From assembly GCA_963834725.1 (NCBI GenBank), contig CAWICN010000001.1:5828001-5892000 (forward strand): DNA of 64,000 nt, read 5' to 3'. Below are positions 52,099-60,949 of this stretch, in pieces. The notes beneath the pieces were generated by a model. The model was not told where the DNA came from and searched no databases. It saw only the letters and a list, made by a program, of their open reading frames with translations. Origin of the DNA: PALSA-693 sp963834725. Its GTDB lineage: Bacteria > Actinomycetota > Acidimicrobiia > Acidimicrobiales > Palsa-688. A program made the position numbers and the translations under genes. Numbering within the stretch: the first letter of the stretch is position 1; the number at the start of each line of letters is the position of its first letter.

Positions 52099-53217
52099 TC
52101 AGCTGGTGAGCGGGGTATTGGCCGGGAGCAGCCAGGACGAGTCGAGCTCCTTGACGCTCCGCACTCCCATCAGCGTCATGGTCCGGGAGATCTCCTCCCG
52201 GAAGATGTTGATCACGTGCTCGGCGCCGTCCGGCCCCCGGGCTGCCATCCCGTAGACGTACGGTCGACCGATGCATACCGCGTTCGCCCCGAGGCACAGC
52301 GCCTTGATGACGTCGGCACCCCGACGGACCCCGCCGTCGAGGAGCACCTCGGCCCGGTCGCCCACCCGGGCCACCACGGCGGGAAGGGCATCCAGGGCCG
52401 CCGCGGCCCAGTCCAGCTGGCGTCCGCCGTGATTTGACACCACAACACCCTGGGCACCGAGGTTGACGGCGATCTCGGCGTCCTCGGCGTCGAGCACGCC
52501 TTTGATGTAGAGCGGGCCGTCCCAGTGGTCCCGCATCCACTTGAAGTCGTCCCAGGTGAGCTCGGGGCGCATCATCCGGAACTGGGTCCGCAGCGACGCC
52601 ACTGCCGCCCGGGCCCCCACGGATCCGATCAGGTTCCGAGCCGAGATCCGCCGGTGGCGCAGGAACGCCGTCCACCACCGGGGCCGGATGGCGGCTTCCA
52701 TGACCCGCTTCGGCGTGATGACCGGAGGGTTGCCCATGCCCCGCTTGCGTTCCGACTCCCGGTTGCCGTGGACCGGCACATCGACGGTCACGAACATGGC
52801 CTTGTACCCGGCCCGTTGGGCTCGCTGCATCAGCGCCAGGGTGAGGTCGTGGCGACCGGTCGTCAGATCCGTCCAGGGATAGAGCTGGAAGAAGTGGTCC
52901 TTCTCCGTGCCCCCGGCCACCTCCTCGAAGGAGTACGACCCGGCCGTGCTCAGGATGGACAGCGTGCCGGCGCGCTCCGCGGCCTGGGCGGCGCCCCGCT
53001 CACCGGTCCAGTGCGACAGGCCCACCAGCCCCGTCGGGGCCAACAGGACGGGGAGAGAGATCGTCTGGTTGCCGATCGTCACGGACAGGTCGGAGGCCTC
53101 GTTGCCCGTCAGGACGCGGGTCCGGAGCATATAGCGGTTGAACGCCTCGCGGTTGGCCCGAAGGGTCTGAAGGTCCTCGGCCCCGTAATCGATGTACGCC
53201 CACACCATGTCGGGCAC
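52099..53217 (-). CDS. FMN-dependent alpha-hydroxyacid oxidase/dehydrogenase, N-terminus frameshifted
   Basis: The open frame from GTG 53217 has 372 residues and contains the FMN and active-site blocks LPVLLAPTGLVGLSHWTGE, ILSTAGSYSFEEVA, FFQLYPWTD, YIKGVLDAEDAEIAV, VVSNHGGRQLDWA and VLLDGGVRRGADVIKAL. Residues upstream in the same frame (RYYRQLARRA) belong to the family but have no start codon; an ATG at 53297 with GAGG upstream begins MPAFKYK in another frame. One missing G in AAGCTG near 53276 would join them. Substrates are L-2-hydroxyacids such as lactate, glycolate or mandelate. Confidence 0.83.
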   Translation of the reverse strand: MPDMVWAYIDYGAEDLQTLRANREAFNRYMLRTRVLTGNEASDLSVTIGNQTISLPVLLAPTGLVGLSHWTGERGAAQAAERAGTLSILSTAGSYSFEEVAGGTEKDHFFQLYPWTDLTTGRHDLTLALMQRAQRAGYKAMFVTVDVPVHGNRESERKRGMGNPPVITPKRVMEAAIRPRWWTAFLRHRRISARNLIGSVGARAAVASLRTQFRMMRPELTWDDFKWMRDHWDGPLYIKGVLDAEDAEIAVNLGAQGVVVSNHGGRQLDWAAAALDALPAVVARVGDRAEVLLDGGVRRGADVIKALCLGANAVCIGRPYVYGMAARGPDGAEHVINIFREEISRTMTLMGVRSVKELDSSWLLPANTPLTS

Positions 53218-53417
53218 GGCCCGTCTGGCCAGCTGCCGGTAGTAGCGACGGTGATCGGGCCCGGCTTCGATGACAGCTTGTATTTGAACGCCGGCATGCG
53301 GCCGCCTCGCTTTCTCTCAGCCGTGCTGGGGACCGGCCGTGCCGAGCCGTGGGTCCCGGGGTCAGACGATGCCGCGGCGTCGGCCGCGGCGCAACCGGTC
53401 GGCCGAGCGGAGCCAGA

Positions 53418-54332
53418 TCACTTGATAGCCAGTGGATTAATAGGAGATCCCACCGCGTTGGTGAATTTGATCGGCGGGGCGCAGAAGAAGAACTCATAGA
53501 CGCCGTCGGCGTGGCAGTCCACGCTCAGCTCTTCGAAGTCGAGGATCTCGCCCAGGGTCATCCCCATGTCACGAATGAGCACCATGTGGACGGTGAGGAG
53601 CTGATCGTCGTACTCGCCCGGGAGTACTTCGATAGCCCAGTTGTCCGAGCAGACCGCCGCCACCTCATGGTCGTGCAACCAGTCGATACACGCCATGCCC
53701 AGACCCGGCTCGCCGGCCATAAAGGCCGCCGCGTCCTTTTCGGTGAGAAACTTCTTCCGCCACCCGGTGCGGAACAGCAGGATGTCGCCCGAGCGCATCT
53801 CGACGCCCTGTGTCGATGCGGCCTGGTCGAGCTCGTCGGGAGTGATCACCTTGCCCTGCTCCAGCCATTCGACGTCGAGAAGCCGGGCGATGTCGAGCAG
53901 CACTCCTCGCCCGGCGATGCCCTTGGCCATCTTGTCGATTGAATCCTTCGTGGCGCCCTTTACGCTCACGTGCGAGGACGGATAGCCGTTGTACAGCTGA
54001 TCGTCGTAGTAGACGTGCGCCAACCCGTCCCACTGGGACGCACCCTGCAGCGGCATGAACACGTAGTCGTCGGCGTAGCGGAAGGCGCCGGGGAAGACCT
54101 GGTTGGCGCCCGTTTCGGACATCAGCCGGACCGGATTGATCCGGCCACCGCCCGGCTGGGGCCCATCGCCGTCAAAAGGGATGCCCAGATCGAAGACCTT
54201 GCCCCGCCGGATAAGGCCCGCCGCCGCCACCAGCTGCTCAGGCGTGATCAGGTTGACGGTGCCCCGCTCGTCCTCCGCACCCCAGCGACCCCAGTTGCGC
54301 ACCCGTTCGCCAAAGCTGCGAAAGTCCTCCAT
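53418..54332 (-). CDS. Cyclase-family (kynurenine formamidase-like) hydrolase
   Basis: ATG 54332 is six bases after GGAGGAGGAG; 304 residues. The family begins with NWGRWGAEDERGTVNLITPEQL, then SQWDGLAHVYYDDQLYNGYP, GVLLDIARLLDVEWL, ILLFRTGWRKKF and VCSDNWAIEVLPGEYDDQLLTVHMVLIRDMGM in pieces, and ends FFFCAPPIKFTNAVGSPINPLAI. The usual HxGTHxDxPxH metal motif is represented by WDGLAHV only in part. Such proteins hydrolyse amides or lactones of ring compounds. Upstream start 54350 lacks its own ribosome site. Confidence 0.87.
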   Translation of the reverse strand: MEDFRSFGERVRNWGRWGAEDERGTVNLITPEQLVAAAGLIRRGKVFDLGIPFDGDGPQPGGGRINPVRLMSETGANQVFPGAFRYADDYVFMPLQGASQWDGLAHVYYDDQLYNGYPSSHVSVKGATKDSIDKMAKGIAGRGVLLDIARLLDVEWLEQGKVITPDELDQAASTQGVEMRSGDILLFRTGWRKKFLTEKDAAAFMAGEPGLGMACIDWLHDHEVAAVCSDNWAIEVLPGEYDDQLLTVHMVLIRDMGMTLGEILDFEELSVDCHADGVYEFFFCAPPIKFTNAVGSPINPLAIK

Positions 54333-54511
54333 CAGCTGCTCCTCCTCCATGTATCGATGAGTGATGGGTGTCGAATGTGTGACGGCTCAACTGCTCGCAG
54401 CAGTATAAGAGGTCCTCCGAAGCGACCCGAATCTGATCAAAGCGGGATCAGGGCCGGGGGCCGGAACGACGGAGGGGGCTATGACCTGAGGGCTCCGTCG
54501 GGTCCCGCGGG

Positions 54512-55648
54512 CTAACCGCGCTTGAGGCGTTGCGTCGCGATCCTCGCCCCTTCGCCCATGGCGGCCAGCTTCGCCCAGGTGATCCTGGGGTCGACGGTGA
54601 GGTAGGCCGCGAAGGTGGCGAAACCGCAGTCAGTCCCGGCGATCACCCGCTCCTGTCCAACCAGCCGGGCGTACCGCTCGAGGCGCTGAGCGACCAGCTC
54701 CGGGTGCTCTATGTAGTTGGTTGTGGAGTCGAGGACTCCCGGGATGAGCACCTTGTCATCCGGGAGCCGGAAATCTTCGAACAGGGTCCATTCGTGTTCG
54801 TGGCGGGGGTTGGCCGCCTCGAAGGACACGGCCATGGGGCGGGCCTTGATGACCTCGCCGATGATCGCCCCCAGCGGAACGTCGAGGTGATGAGGGCCTT
54901 CGTAGTTCCCCCAGCACAGGTGCATCCTCATCCGGTCGGGCGGAATATCCCGGGTCGCTGAGTTGAGAGCCTCCACGCGTGGCACAATGCGCCGCTTGTG
55001 CGCCGCCTCGTCGAACCGACCTCCTATGTGGGCGCCCATGGCCAGATCCGGGCAGTCCAGCTGCAACACGAATCCCGCCTGGTAGATGGCGTCGTACTCC
55101 GTCTTCATGGCTTCGGCCAGGGCACCGAGGTACTCCTCGTCGGTCCGGTAGTACTGATTTTGCTGAAAGACGGCGATCACGCCGGGGGATGCCGCGGTCA
55201 TGAAGACCTCGGTGGCTGCCGAATCCCGGGTCGCGTCGCGCAAGTTTGCGAGGTCGCGTTCCACCTCCCCGGTGTTGACGTAACTGACGGGGCCGACGCA
55301 GGCCGGATTGGTCAGGATCTGGTCGGCCGCCCGGTCGCTGAACAAGCGCGCCGCGAACTCGGGAAACTCCAACATGTCGGCGGGCTGGATGAACTCGCCG
55401 TGTCCACCGAACCCACTCAGCCGGGAAGCGATGTAGGTGGCGTAGCTCACCTTGCTCACCTCGCCGTCGTTGACGATGTCAACCCCGGCGTCGAGCTGAT
55501 GGCGGACAGTGTCGACGACCGCTTGACGGATGGAGCCGGGATCGGCCGAGTGGATCGTCGATGGATCCGTTCCGGGGGGAAGGAGGCTCTCGGGTCTGGG
55601 CAGACTTCCGGTGTGGCTGGTGAGGATTCGATCGACGCTCAATTGCAT
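54512..55648 (-). CDS. Cobalamin-independent methionine synthase (MetE) C-terminal-like protein
   Basis: ATG 55648 (GGAG upstream) gives 378 residues that match only the C-terminal catalytic domain of MetE: ILTSHTGSLPRPESLL, VDIVNDGEVSKVSYATYI, VLQLDCPDLAMG, HLCWGNYEGPHH and RVIAGTDCGFATF, with the Zn-site His and Cys residues (HLCWGN, GTDCGF). Stand-alone forms act as methyltransferases in catabolism or on other methyl donors. In this cluster it could accept a methyl group from a demethylated substrate, but that is a guess. Confidence 0.85.
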   Translation of the reverse strand: MQLSVDRILTSHTGSLPRPESLLPPGTDPSTIHSADPGSIRQAVVDTVRHQLDAGVDIVNDGEVSKVSYATYIASRLSGFGGHGEFIQPADMLEFPEFAARLFSDRAADQILTNPACVGPVSYVNTGEVERDLANLRDATRDSAATEVFMTAASPGVIAVFQQNQYYRTDEEYLGALAEAMKTEYDAIYQAGFVLQLDCPDLAMGAHIGGRFDEAAHKRRIVPRVEALNSATRDIPPDRMRMHLCWGNYEGPHHLDVPLGAIIGEVIKARPMAVSFEAANPRHEHEWTLFEDFRLPDDKVLIPGVLDSTTNYIEHPELVAQRLERYARLVGQERVIAGTDCGFATFAAYLTVDPRITWAKLAAMGEGARIATQRLKRG

Positions 55649-55696
55649 TCCGGTTCTCCTTTGCTCCCGTTCGATCAGGGGCGGCCCGAATCGAGG

Positions 55697-56878
55697 CTAG
55701 ACACTCTCGGCTGACCCGGTCCACAGGAGCTCGAGCACCGTGGCGTCGTCGCGGAGCTTCCCGTCGTTGTAGTCGAGGATCGCTTCCACCAGCCGGCGAA
55801 GGATCTCGTCGGGGGGCTGGCCGGATGCCGACTGCTGTTCCCAGAGGCTGGAGAGGCGTTCCACGCCGAACTCCTTCCCCTCAGGGGATCGCCCTTCGAT
55901 CATCCCGTCGGTGAAGAACAGCACGCTGTCACCGGGCTCCAGCGATTCTGCCGCGACCTGTCGAATATCACCACCCAGACCGAGAGGCCACGACGGTTCG
56001 CACTGCAATTCGCGGATCACCCGGCGGTCCCGGAGCAGCAGCGGGGCGGGGTGACCGGCATTGGTCCACTCCAGCATCCCCGAGTCGAGCCCCAGCCGGA
56101 TCAACACTCCCGTCACGAAGGTCTCCCCTCCGTAGTGTTGGGCGAGCGCCTGATCCACAGCCGCGTGGGCTGAGGGGGGTGGATCTCCTCCCCGCCGGGC
56201 GTGACGGTAGGCACCGATGGCCAGGGTGGTCATCATGGTGGCCTCGACGCCGTGTCCCATTCCGTCGAAGATGGCGGCGTCGAGGTGTCGATCATTGATG
56301 GCGTAGTCGAATGCATCGCCGGCGACCTCGTAGGCCGGCTCGAGCCGGCCGCAGGCCAGCGCCTGAGCGCAGCAAACGGTGAGAGGCGGCAGCAGATCCC
56401 ACTGCATTCCCGCCGCCAGCGTCATCGAGCGGCGCCGCCGGCGTAGATGCATGAGATCGGTCGTCCGGGCGAAGCCACGCACGAGCAGTCCCGCGAACTG
56501 TCCCAGGCGGACACAATCGGCCAGCACCGCGTCGTTGACCACCGGCACCGTGAGGGCGAGCACACCCGTCCGCTCGCCTCGCTCGACCAGCGGCGCCCAG
56601 ACTCTCGTTCTCGCGTCGCGAGGTGCGGTGACCAGCTGGCCGGTGCGAAACGCCCGGCCCGCCATCGAACTGCTCACCTCTTCCTCCGGCAGGATCGGCT
56701 CGCTCAGGTCGGAGCCGAGCAGGATGGGTTGCAACACCACTCCCTGGAAGTCAGCCAGGTACAGATCCACGTCGGTACCCCCCATGGGGGCGGCGGCCGC
56801 CCGCAGTACTCCCGTCAACTCGCTCGGTGAGGTATCGGCGATGACGTCGAGCACAGCCGCGAAGTCCGGGGAACTCAC
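55697..56878 (-). CDS. GAF-PP2C (SpoIIE/RsbU-type) serine phosphatase
   Basis: GTG 56878 gives 393 residues; the frame extends to 56980 without features. N-terminal GAF-like domain (about 1-150, VWAPLVERGERTGVLALTV), then the PP2C-type catalytic domain: AYEVAGDAFDYAI, AAIFDGMGHGVEATMMTTLA (metal Asp-Gly), WTNAGHPAPLLL and VLFFTDGMIEGRS, ending RDDATVLELLW. In partner-switching systems this phosphatase dephosphorylates a STAS antagonist and so frees a SigB-type factor. The shortened STAS gene (9358) and the kinase and sigma genes at the right edge are candidate partners. Confidence 0.88.
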   Translation of the reverse strand: MSSPDFAAVLDVIADTSPSELTGVLRAAAAPMGGTDVDLYLADFQGVVLQPILLGSDLSEPILPEEEVSSSMAGRAFRTGQLVTAPRDARTRVWAPLVERGERTGVLALTVPVVNDAVLADCVRLGQFAGLLVRGFARTTDLMHLRRRRRSMTLAAGMQWDLLPPLTVCCAQALACGRLEPAYEVAGDAFDYAINDRHLDAAIFDGMGHGVEATMMTTLAIGAYRHARRGGDPPPSAHAAVDQALAQHYGGETFVTGVLIRLGLDSGMLEWTNAGHPAPLLLRDRRVIRELQCEPSWPLGLGGDIRQVAAESLEPGDSVLFFTDGMIEGRSPEGKEFGVERLSSLWEQQSASGQPPDEILRRLVEAILDYNDGKLRDDATVLELLWTGSAESV

Positions 56879-56998
56879 CGCGTCAGTCTTGCTCCCGGGA
56901 CCTCGTCGGCGCCACGCAGTCGTGGGCTGGCACCAGCCCAGAGCGGGCGTTAATCGGTCGGGACGGACCCACCTCCCCATTGATCGGGGAGCCGGAAG

Positions 56999-59320
56999 TC
57001 AGCCTAGACGCGCCCCGAGCACTCGCTGAACGACTTGCGGGTTCGCCTTGCCGTCTGAGGAACGGACCACCTGCCCGACAAAGAAGCCCCACAGCCCGCT
57101 CTTACCCGCCCGGTACTCCTTCACTTTCTCGGGGTTTGCATCCAGTACCGTGTCGACGATCCCGGCGATGACCGCTTCATCGCTGACCTGGGCCAGGCCG
57201 CGCTCGGCGATAATGTGCCGCGGCTCCCCACCTCGGTCGACCATCTCGGCGAAGACGTCCTTGGCCGCCGCGCCGGTGATCTCACCCGACTCGAGCGCCA
57301 GCACCAGTCCGGCCAGACCGCCACCCGTCAACGGTGTCTGGTCGAGCGTTCGGTCGCCCAGTTCACGCGGCAGTTCGTTGATGACCCATCTGGCCACGAC
57401 GGCTGGGGGGGCGCCGTTCGATACCGCCTCCTCGAAGAGATCTCCGGTGGGCCGGTCGCCGGTCAGGAGATCCACGTCGTGTTCGGCCAGCCCGAACGTG
57501 GTGGGCCAGGTGGCAAAACGATCAGCCAGCACCGGGTCCCGCACCCGCCCCTCGGCCCGATATTCGATGCGGCTCCTCTTGGGAGGGCGAGTGTGGGTCT
57601 TTGCAACTTTCCTCGCCGGCGGCGGCCCAACCGTCGCGGTCCTGGGCTGCCACGAGTCCCGAAGAGTGACGATCCGGTTCACGACCGGCGCATCAGGTTT
57701 CGAATCCACGGCATCGAACACGAAATAGCCGACGCGTTCCAATTGCCAGCGGCTACCCGGCTTGGCGACCGCCAGGCTGGGCTCGAGGCGGACGTCTCGT
57801 AGCACCTCCAGGGAATCGGGATTGATCTCATCTCCGGAGCCTTCGTCCGGTCGGGCCTCGAGGAACAGCCGGTCGTACAGGCGACCCTCAGCCGCTACCG
57901 ATGGCGCGGCTGGCACCCAGTGGACGACACCCGTGATCTTGACGCCCGGCGGATTGGTCCCGGTCGAGCCGGGAACATGATGGCAGCGCACCTCAACTAC
58001 CTGACCGTTTTCGGTGACGACGTCGTCACAGGTGATGCAGGGGCCATAGCGCAGCCGGACCGTCCGGCCGGGAGCCAGTCGCTGATAACCGGCCGGGGGG
58101 TCCAGCACGAAGTCGTCCCGATCGATGAGGATGTGCCTTCCGAAGGGGATGGTCCGCTCGCCAGGCTTGCCGACATCCGGCGGGAAGTAAGGCGCGGTCA
58201 GATGTTCGACCTCGCCTTCCGGCCAGGACGTGATGGTGAGATCGAGGGGCCGAAGCACGCCCATGACCCTAGGAGCTGTCCAGTTGAGATCGTCTCGGAC
58301 GCAGTATTCGAGCTTTTCGAGGTCGACCGTCGAGTTGACTTTGGCGACGCCGACCAGTTCGGCAAAAGCGCGGATCGCTTCCGGGCTGATACCGCGCCGG
58401 CGCATCGCTGCGATGGTGGGCAGCCGCGGATCGTCCCAGCCCTCCACCGCGCCCTCCTCGACCAGCGTCAGGAGCTTCCGCTTGCTCATGATCGTGTAAT
58501 CGAGGTTCAGCCGGGCGAACTCGTACTGTTGCGGGCGGCTGAAGCCGTGTCGCTCCGAGACGCCGGTGCTGTCGATGACCCAGTCGTACAACTCGCGATT
58601 GTTCTCGAACTCCAACGTGCAGAGGGAGTGGGTGACACCCTCGATGGCATCCGAGATGGGGTGGGCCCAGTCGTACATCGGGTAGATCGGCCAGGCGTCT
58701 CCGGTCCGGTGATGGCGGACATGCCGGATTCGATACAGAAGTGGATCGCGCATCTTCATATTGGCCGCACTGACATCGATTTTGGCCCGGAGAACGCACG
58801 TCCCATCGGGCAGCGTCCCGTCTCGCATCTCCCGGAACAGGGCCAGGTTCTCCTCCGGGGTTCGCGACCGGTAGGGCGAGGGGCGACCCGGCTCACCAAG
58901 GCTGCCGCGGTAGTCCCTGATCTCCTCATCGCTCAAGTGGTCGACGTACGCCCTTTCCTCGGCGATGAGTTGGAGCGCCAGCTGGTACATTTCCTCGAAA
59001 TACTCGGATGCGAAGAGGGCCTGCTCTCCAAAGGAGAAGCCGAGCCATTTGACGTCCCGGACGATGGAGTCGACGTACTCGATGCCTTCGGTCAGGGGAT
59101 TTGTGTCGTCGAAGCGAAGGTTGCAACGGCCGCCGTACTGTTCCGCGATGCCGAAGTTGAGGCAGATCGCCTTGGCATGACCGATGTGCAGATAACCGTT
59201 CGGCTCAGGCGGAAAGCGGGTCACGACACGGCCATCGTGCCTTCCCGTATGAAGGTCGTCCTCGATGATCTCCCGGATGAAATCCGTGCGGCCTGGGCCG
59301 GAATCGTCCTCACCTGTCAC
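56999..59320 (-). CDS. glnS: Glutaminyl-tRNA synthetase with C-terminal YqeY-like domain
   Basis: A 773-residue class I synthetase. The HIGH motif is at residues 45-48 (PNGYLHIGHAKA) and the KMSKS equivalent is MSKRK near residue 278. Two anticodon-binding barrels follow (LRYGPCITCDDVV is in the first). After a basic linker (TRPPKRSRIEYRAEG) the last 150 residues resemble the GatB/YqeY domain, ending WGFFVGQVVRSSDGKANPQVVQRVLG. The same fusion is known from Deinococcus GlnRS. Most actinobacteria instead make Gln-tRNA by GatCAB, so horizontal gain is possible. GTG 59320 lacks a strong ribosome site. Confidence 0.92.
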   Translation of the reverse strand: MTGEDDSGPGRTDFIREIIEDDLHTGRHDGRVVTRFPPEPNGYLHIGHAKAICLNFGIAEQYGGRCNLRFDDTNPLTEGIEYVDSIVRDVKWLGFSFGEQALFASEYFEEMYQLALQLIAEERAYVDHLSDEEIRDYRGSLGEPGRPSPYRSRTPEENLALFREMRDGTLPDGTCVLRAKIDVSAANMKMRDPLLYRIRHVRHHRTGDAWPIYPMYDWAHPISDAIEGVTHSLCTLEFENNRELYDWVIDSTGVSERHGFSRPQQYEFARLNLDYTIMSKRKLLTLVEEGAVEGWDDPRLPTIAAMRRRGISPEAIRAFAELVGVAKVNSTVDLEKLEYCVRDDLNWTAPRVMGVLRPLDLTITSWPEGEVEHLTAPYFPPDVGKPGERTIPFGRHILIDRDDFVLDPPAGYQRLAPGRTVRLRYGPCITCDDVVTENGQVVEVRCHHVPGSTGTNPPGVKITGVVHWVPAAPSVAAEGRLYDRLFLEARPDEGSGDEINPDSLEVLRDVRLEPSLAVAKPGSRWQLERVGYFVFDAVDSKPDAPVVNRIVTLRDSWQPRTATVGPPPARKVAKTHTRPPKRSRIEYRAEGRVRDPVLADRFATWPTTFGLAEHDVDLLTGDRPTGDLFEEAVSNGAPPAVVARWVINELPRELGDRTLDQTPLTGGGLAGLVLALESGEITGAAAKDVFAEMVDRGGEPRHIIAERGLAQVSDEAVIAGIVDTVLDANPEKVKEYRAGKSGLWGFFVGQVVRSSDGKANPQVVQRVLGARLG

Positions 59321-59340
59321 GACGTACCAGCGTACCGCCG

Positions 59341-59455
59341 TCGCTCTCCGAGGCCGCCGTCCGCCCGCCGAGGCCGCAGTCGGGCCACCAGGCCGCAGTC
59401 GGCGCGCCGAGGCCGCCGTCCGGCCGCCGCGGCCGCCCGCCGCGGCCGTAGTCCC
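59341..59455. repeat. Degenerate GC-rich tandem repeats upstream of glnS
   Basis: Units of about 17-19 bp around CCGAGGCCGCCGTCCG or AGGCCGCAGTCGG occur five or six times between glnS and the methyltransferase gene. They are imperfect and could form strong secondary structure in the glnS leader. Confidence 0.65.
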
Positions 59456-59487
59456 CCCGGCCCACGTATCCTACCGGCGGAGACCGT

Positions 59488-60123
59488 TCAGCCGCGGTCG
59501 CGGGCTGGCCGGTGCGCCCATACGGCAAACAATGGATCGCCCGGGTAAAAGGGTGGGGTGCGTCTCTGGGAGTGTGGCTCGTCCCATCCACCGGCCAGGT
59601 CAAAGTAGGTGCGCACCAGCTCGCAATGCTGTTCGTCGGTCGACGAGAGCCAGCCGCGGATGGCTTTGGTGGGAAAACACCGGTTGGAGAACGTGCACGC
59701 ACAGGTCCCGCCGGGCCGGATCACCCGGGCCACGTCTCGGAAGACTTCGACCGGTCGGGTGAGGTAGTCGACCGATACGCAGCACACCACCGCGTCGAAC
59801 GACTCGTCGTTGAACAGGAGCCGGGGGTCAGCGTTGAGATCGTGGACGAGAGCGGCCGTGGCGACGGGATTGGCGGCGAGTTCCTCCGCGTTCATTCCCA
59901 GGACGGTGAGCCGGGCTGGAGGAGTGCGGAAGTGCGAAGCCCATGAGCCCATCAGATCAAGAACCTCGCCGTTGATCCCGAGGTCCTCGTACAGGGCGCC
60001 GACGAGGGCGATGGCGTGGTCGTCGATATGGGTGACGAGGCGCGGCCACGAGTAGAAGGCCGCATCGGAGGAGGCATCGGCTCGGTCAAAGAAGCCCGGT
60101 GGAAAGACTTTGTAGTCGTCCAT
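59488..60123 (-). CDS. SAM-dependent methyltransferase, type 11-like
   Basis: ATG 60123 gives 211 residues; a form from 60162 adds 13. Features: FDRADASSDAAFYSWPRLVTHID, VLDLMGSWASHF (variant of the SAM-binding GxGxG loop), LTVLGMNAEELAAN, FDAVVCCVSVDYLTRPVEVFRDVARVIRPGG in pieces. The glycine-poor loop 1 is normal for a subgroup whose members methylate small molecules of unknown nature. Translation is separate from glnS. Confidence 0.82.
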   Translation of the reverse strand: MDDYKVFPPGFFDRADASSDAAFYSWPRLVTHIDDHAIALVGALYEDLGINGEVLDLMGSWASHFRTPPARLTVLGMNAEELAANPVATAALVHDLNADPRLLFNDESFDAVVCCVSVDYLTRPVEVFRDVARVIRPGGTCACTFSNRCFPTKAIRGWLSSTDEQHCELVRTYFDLAGGWDEPHSQRRTPPFYPGDPLFAVWAHRPARDRG

Positions 60124-60198
60124 GCGGGTCAGTTTGCCGCTGAAATGCGCCTTTGCGCCCATCCAGATCCCAGCTGGGCGCGGTGATGGACCAATCGT

Positions 60199-60729
60199 TC
60201 AGCGCTCGGAACTCATCCGGCGCCACAAGGGAAAGACAAACCACAGCCCGGCAAACAGGGCGAATATGGAGATGGTCAGGACAGGGACGATCGCGCCGTG
60301 GTCGACGAAACTGACATCCAGCAGGACCGCCGCGCTAATCGCCAGCCCCACGGTTACCAGCCCCAGGACGGCCGAGATGTTGGCGAGGCGTAACACGGCG
60401 CCCTTGGCATGCTGACGAAAAAGGAGACGATGATAGGCAACGGGCGCGAGCAGCAGGGCGGTTGCCACCCCCGCCAGCATCAGAGCGAACATGTACACCA
60501 CGCGCTGGGACGACGACAGCTCCGGGAAACGGTTGGTATACGGAATCGACAGCAGGAAGCCGAACAGCACCTGGACTCCGAGCCCTGCGACTCGAAGTTC
60601 CTGCAGCAGCTCGGCCATGTTGCGGTCGAGGCGCTGAGCTTCGGACTCGCGGCGACCGGGATCGTCCCGGGCCCGCTCACTCTCCCAAGGCTCATCAACC
60701 GGCTCATCAACCCCTGAGCGCGCACTCAC
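60199..60729 (-). CDS. DUF6328 membrane protein
   Basis: GTG 60729 gives 176 residues. After a charged N-terminus comes the family block LDRNMAELLQELRVAGLGVQVLFGFLLSIPY and then further hydrophobic segments (RVVYMFALMLAGVATALLLAPVAYH, ISAVLGLVTVGLAISAAVLL, VPVLTISIFALFAGLWFVFPLW). There is no enzymatic motif; function is unknown. The start lies nine bases after a GGGTAC element, like other stress genes of the window. Confidence 0.87.
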   Translation of the reverse strand: MSARSGVDEPVDEPWESERARDDPGRRESEAQRLDRNMAELLQELRVAGLGVQVLFGFLLSIPYTNRFPELSSSQRVVYMFALMLAGVATALLLAPVAYHRLLFRQHAKGAVLRLANISAVLGLVTVGLAISAAVLLDVSFVDHGAIVPVLTISIFALFAGLWFVFPLWRRMSSER

Positions 60730-60738
60730 GTCGCGTCT

Positions 60739-60763
60739 GTACCCGGCCGGCGCTGGCTGAAAC
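60739..60763 (-). promoter_or_regulatory. SigB/SigF-type promoter of the DUF6328 gene
   Basis: Minus strand GTTT, 15 bases, GGGTAC; the -10 ends nine bases before GTG 60729. Consensus-quality elements. Confidence 0.7.
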
Positions 60764-60914
60764 GGTGAGGGACCCCCGACAGGCGCGGCGGTTCGGGGAA
60801 GCTGCTGGTCCGGTGAGAAGCCGAATCGGCTAAGTGCTTCAGATTCGAAGTACTAAGTCGGAGCGCCGCCACCATGATCGGGGTCCGGTGCCCTTAAGGG
60901 ATGGGAACTTCCAT

Positions 60915-60940
60915 GGATACCACCCCGCTGGCCGGGGTAC
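60915..60940 (+). promoter_or_regulatory. Possible SigB/SigF-type promoter of the MEDS-HATPase gene
   Basis: GGAT, 16 bases, GGGTAC; the -10 ends nine bases before ATG 60950. The -35 is weak. Confidence 0.5.
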
Positions 60941-60949
60941 TTGGCTTAT

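Noticed and set aside
56973..56991. CTCCCC/GGGGAG hairpin after glnS as a terminator
   Set aside because: Stem of six with a seven-base loop and no T-run; too weak to call.
57920..59548. 542-codon plus-strand frame opposite glnS
   Set aside because: Antisense shadow of a conserved synthetase gene.
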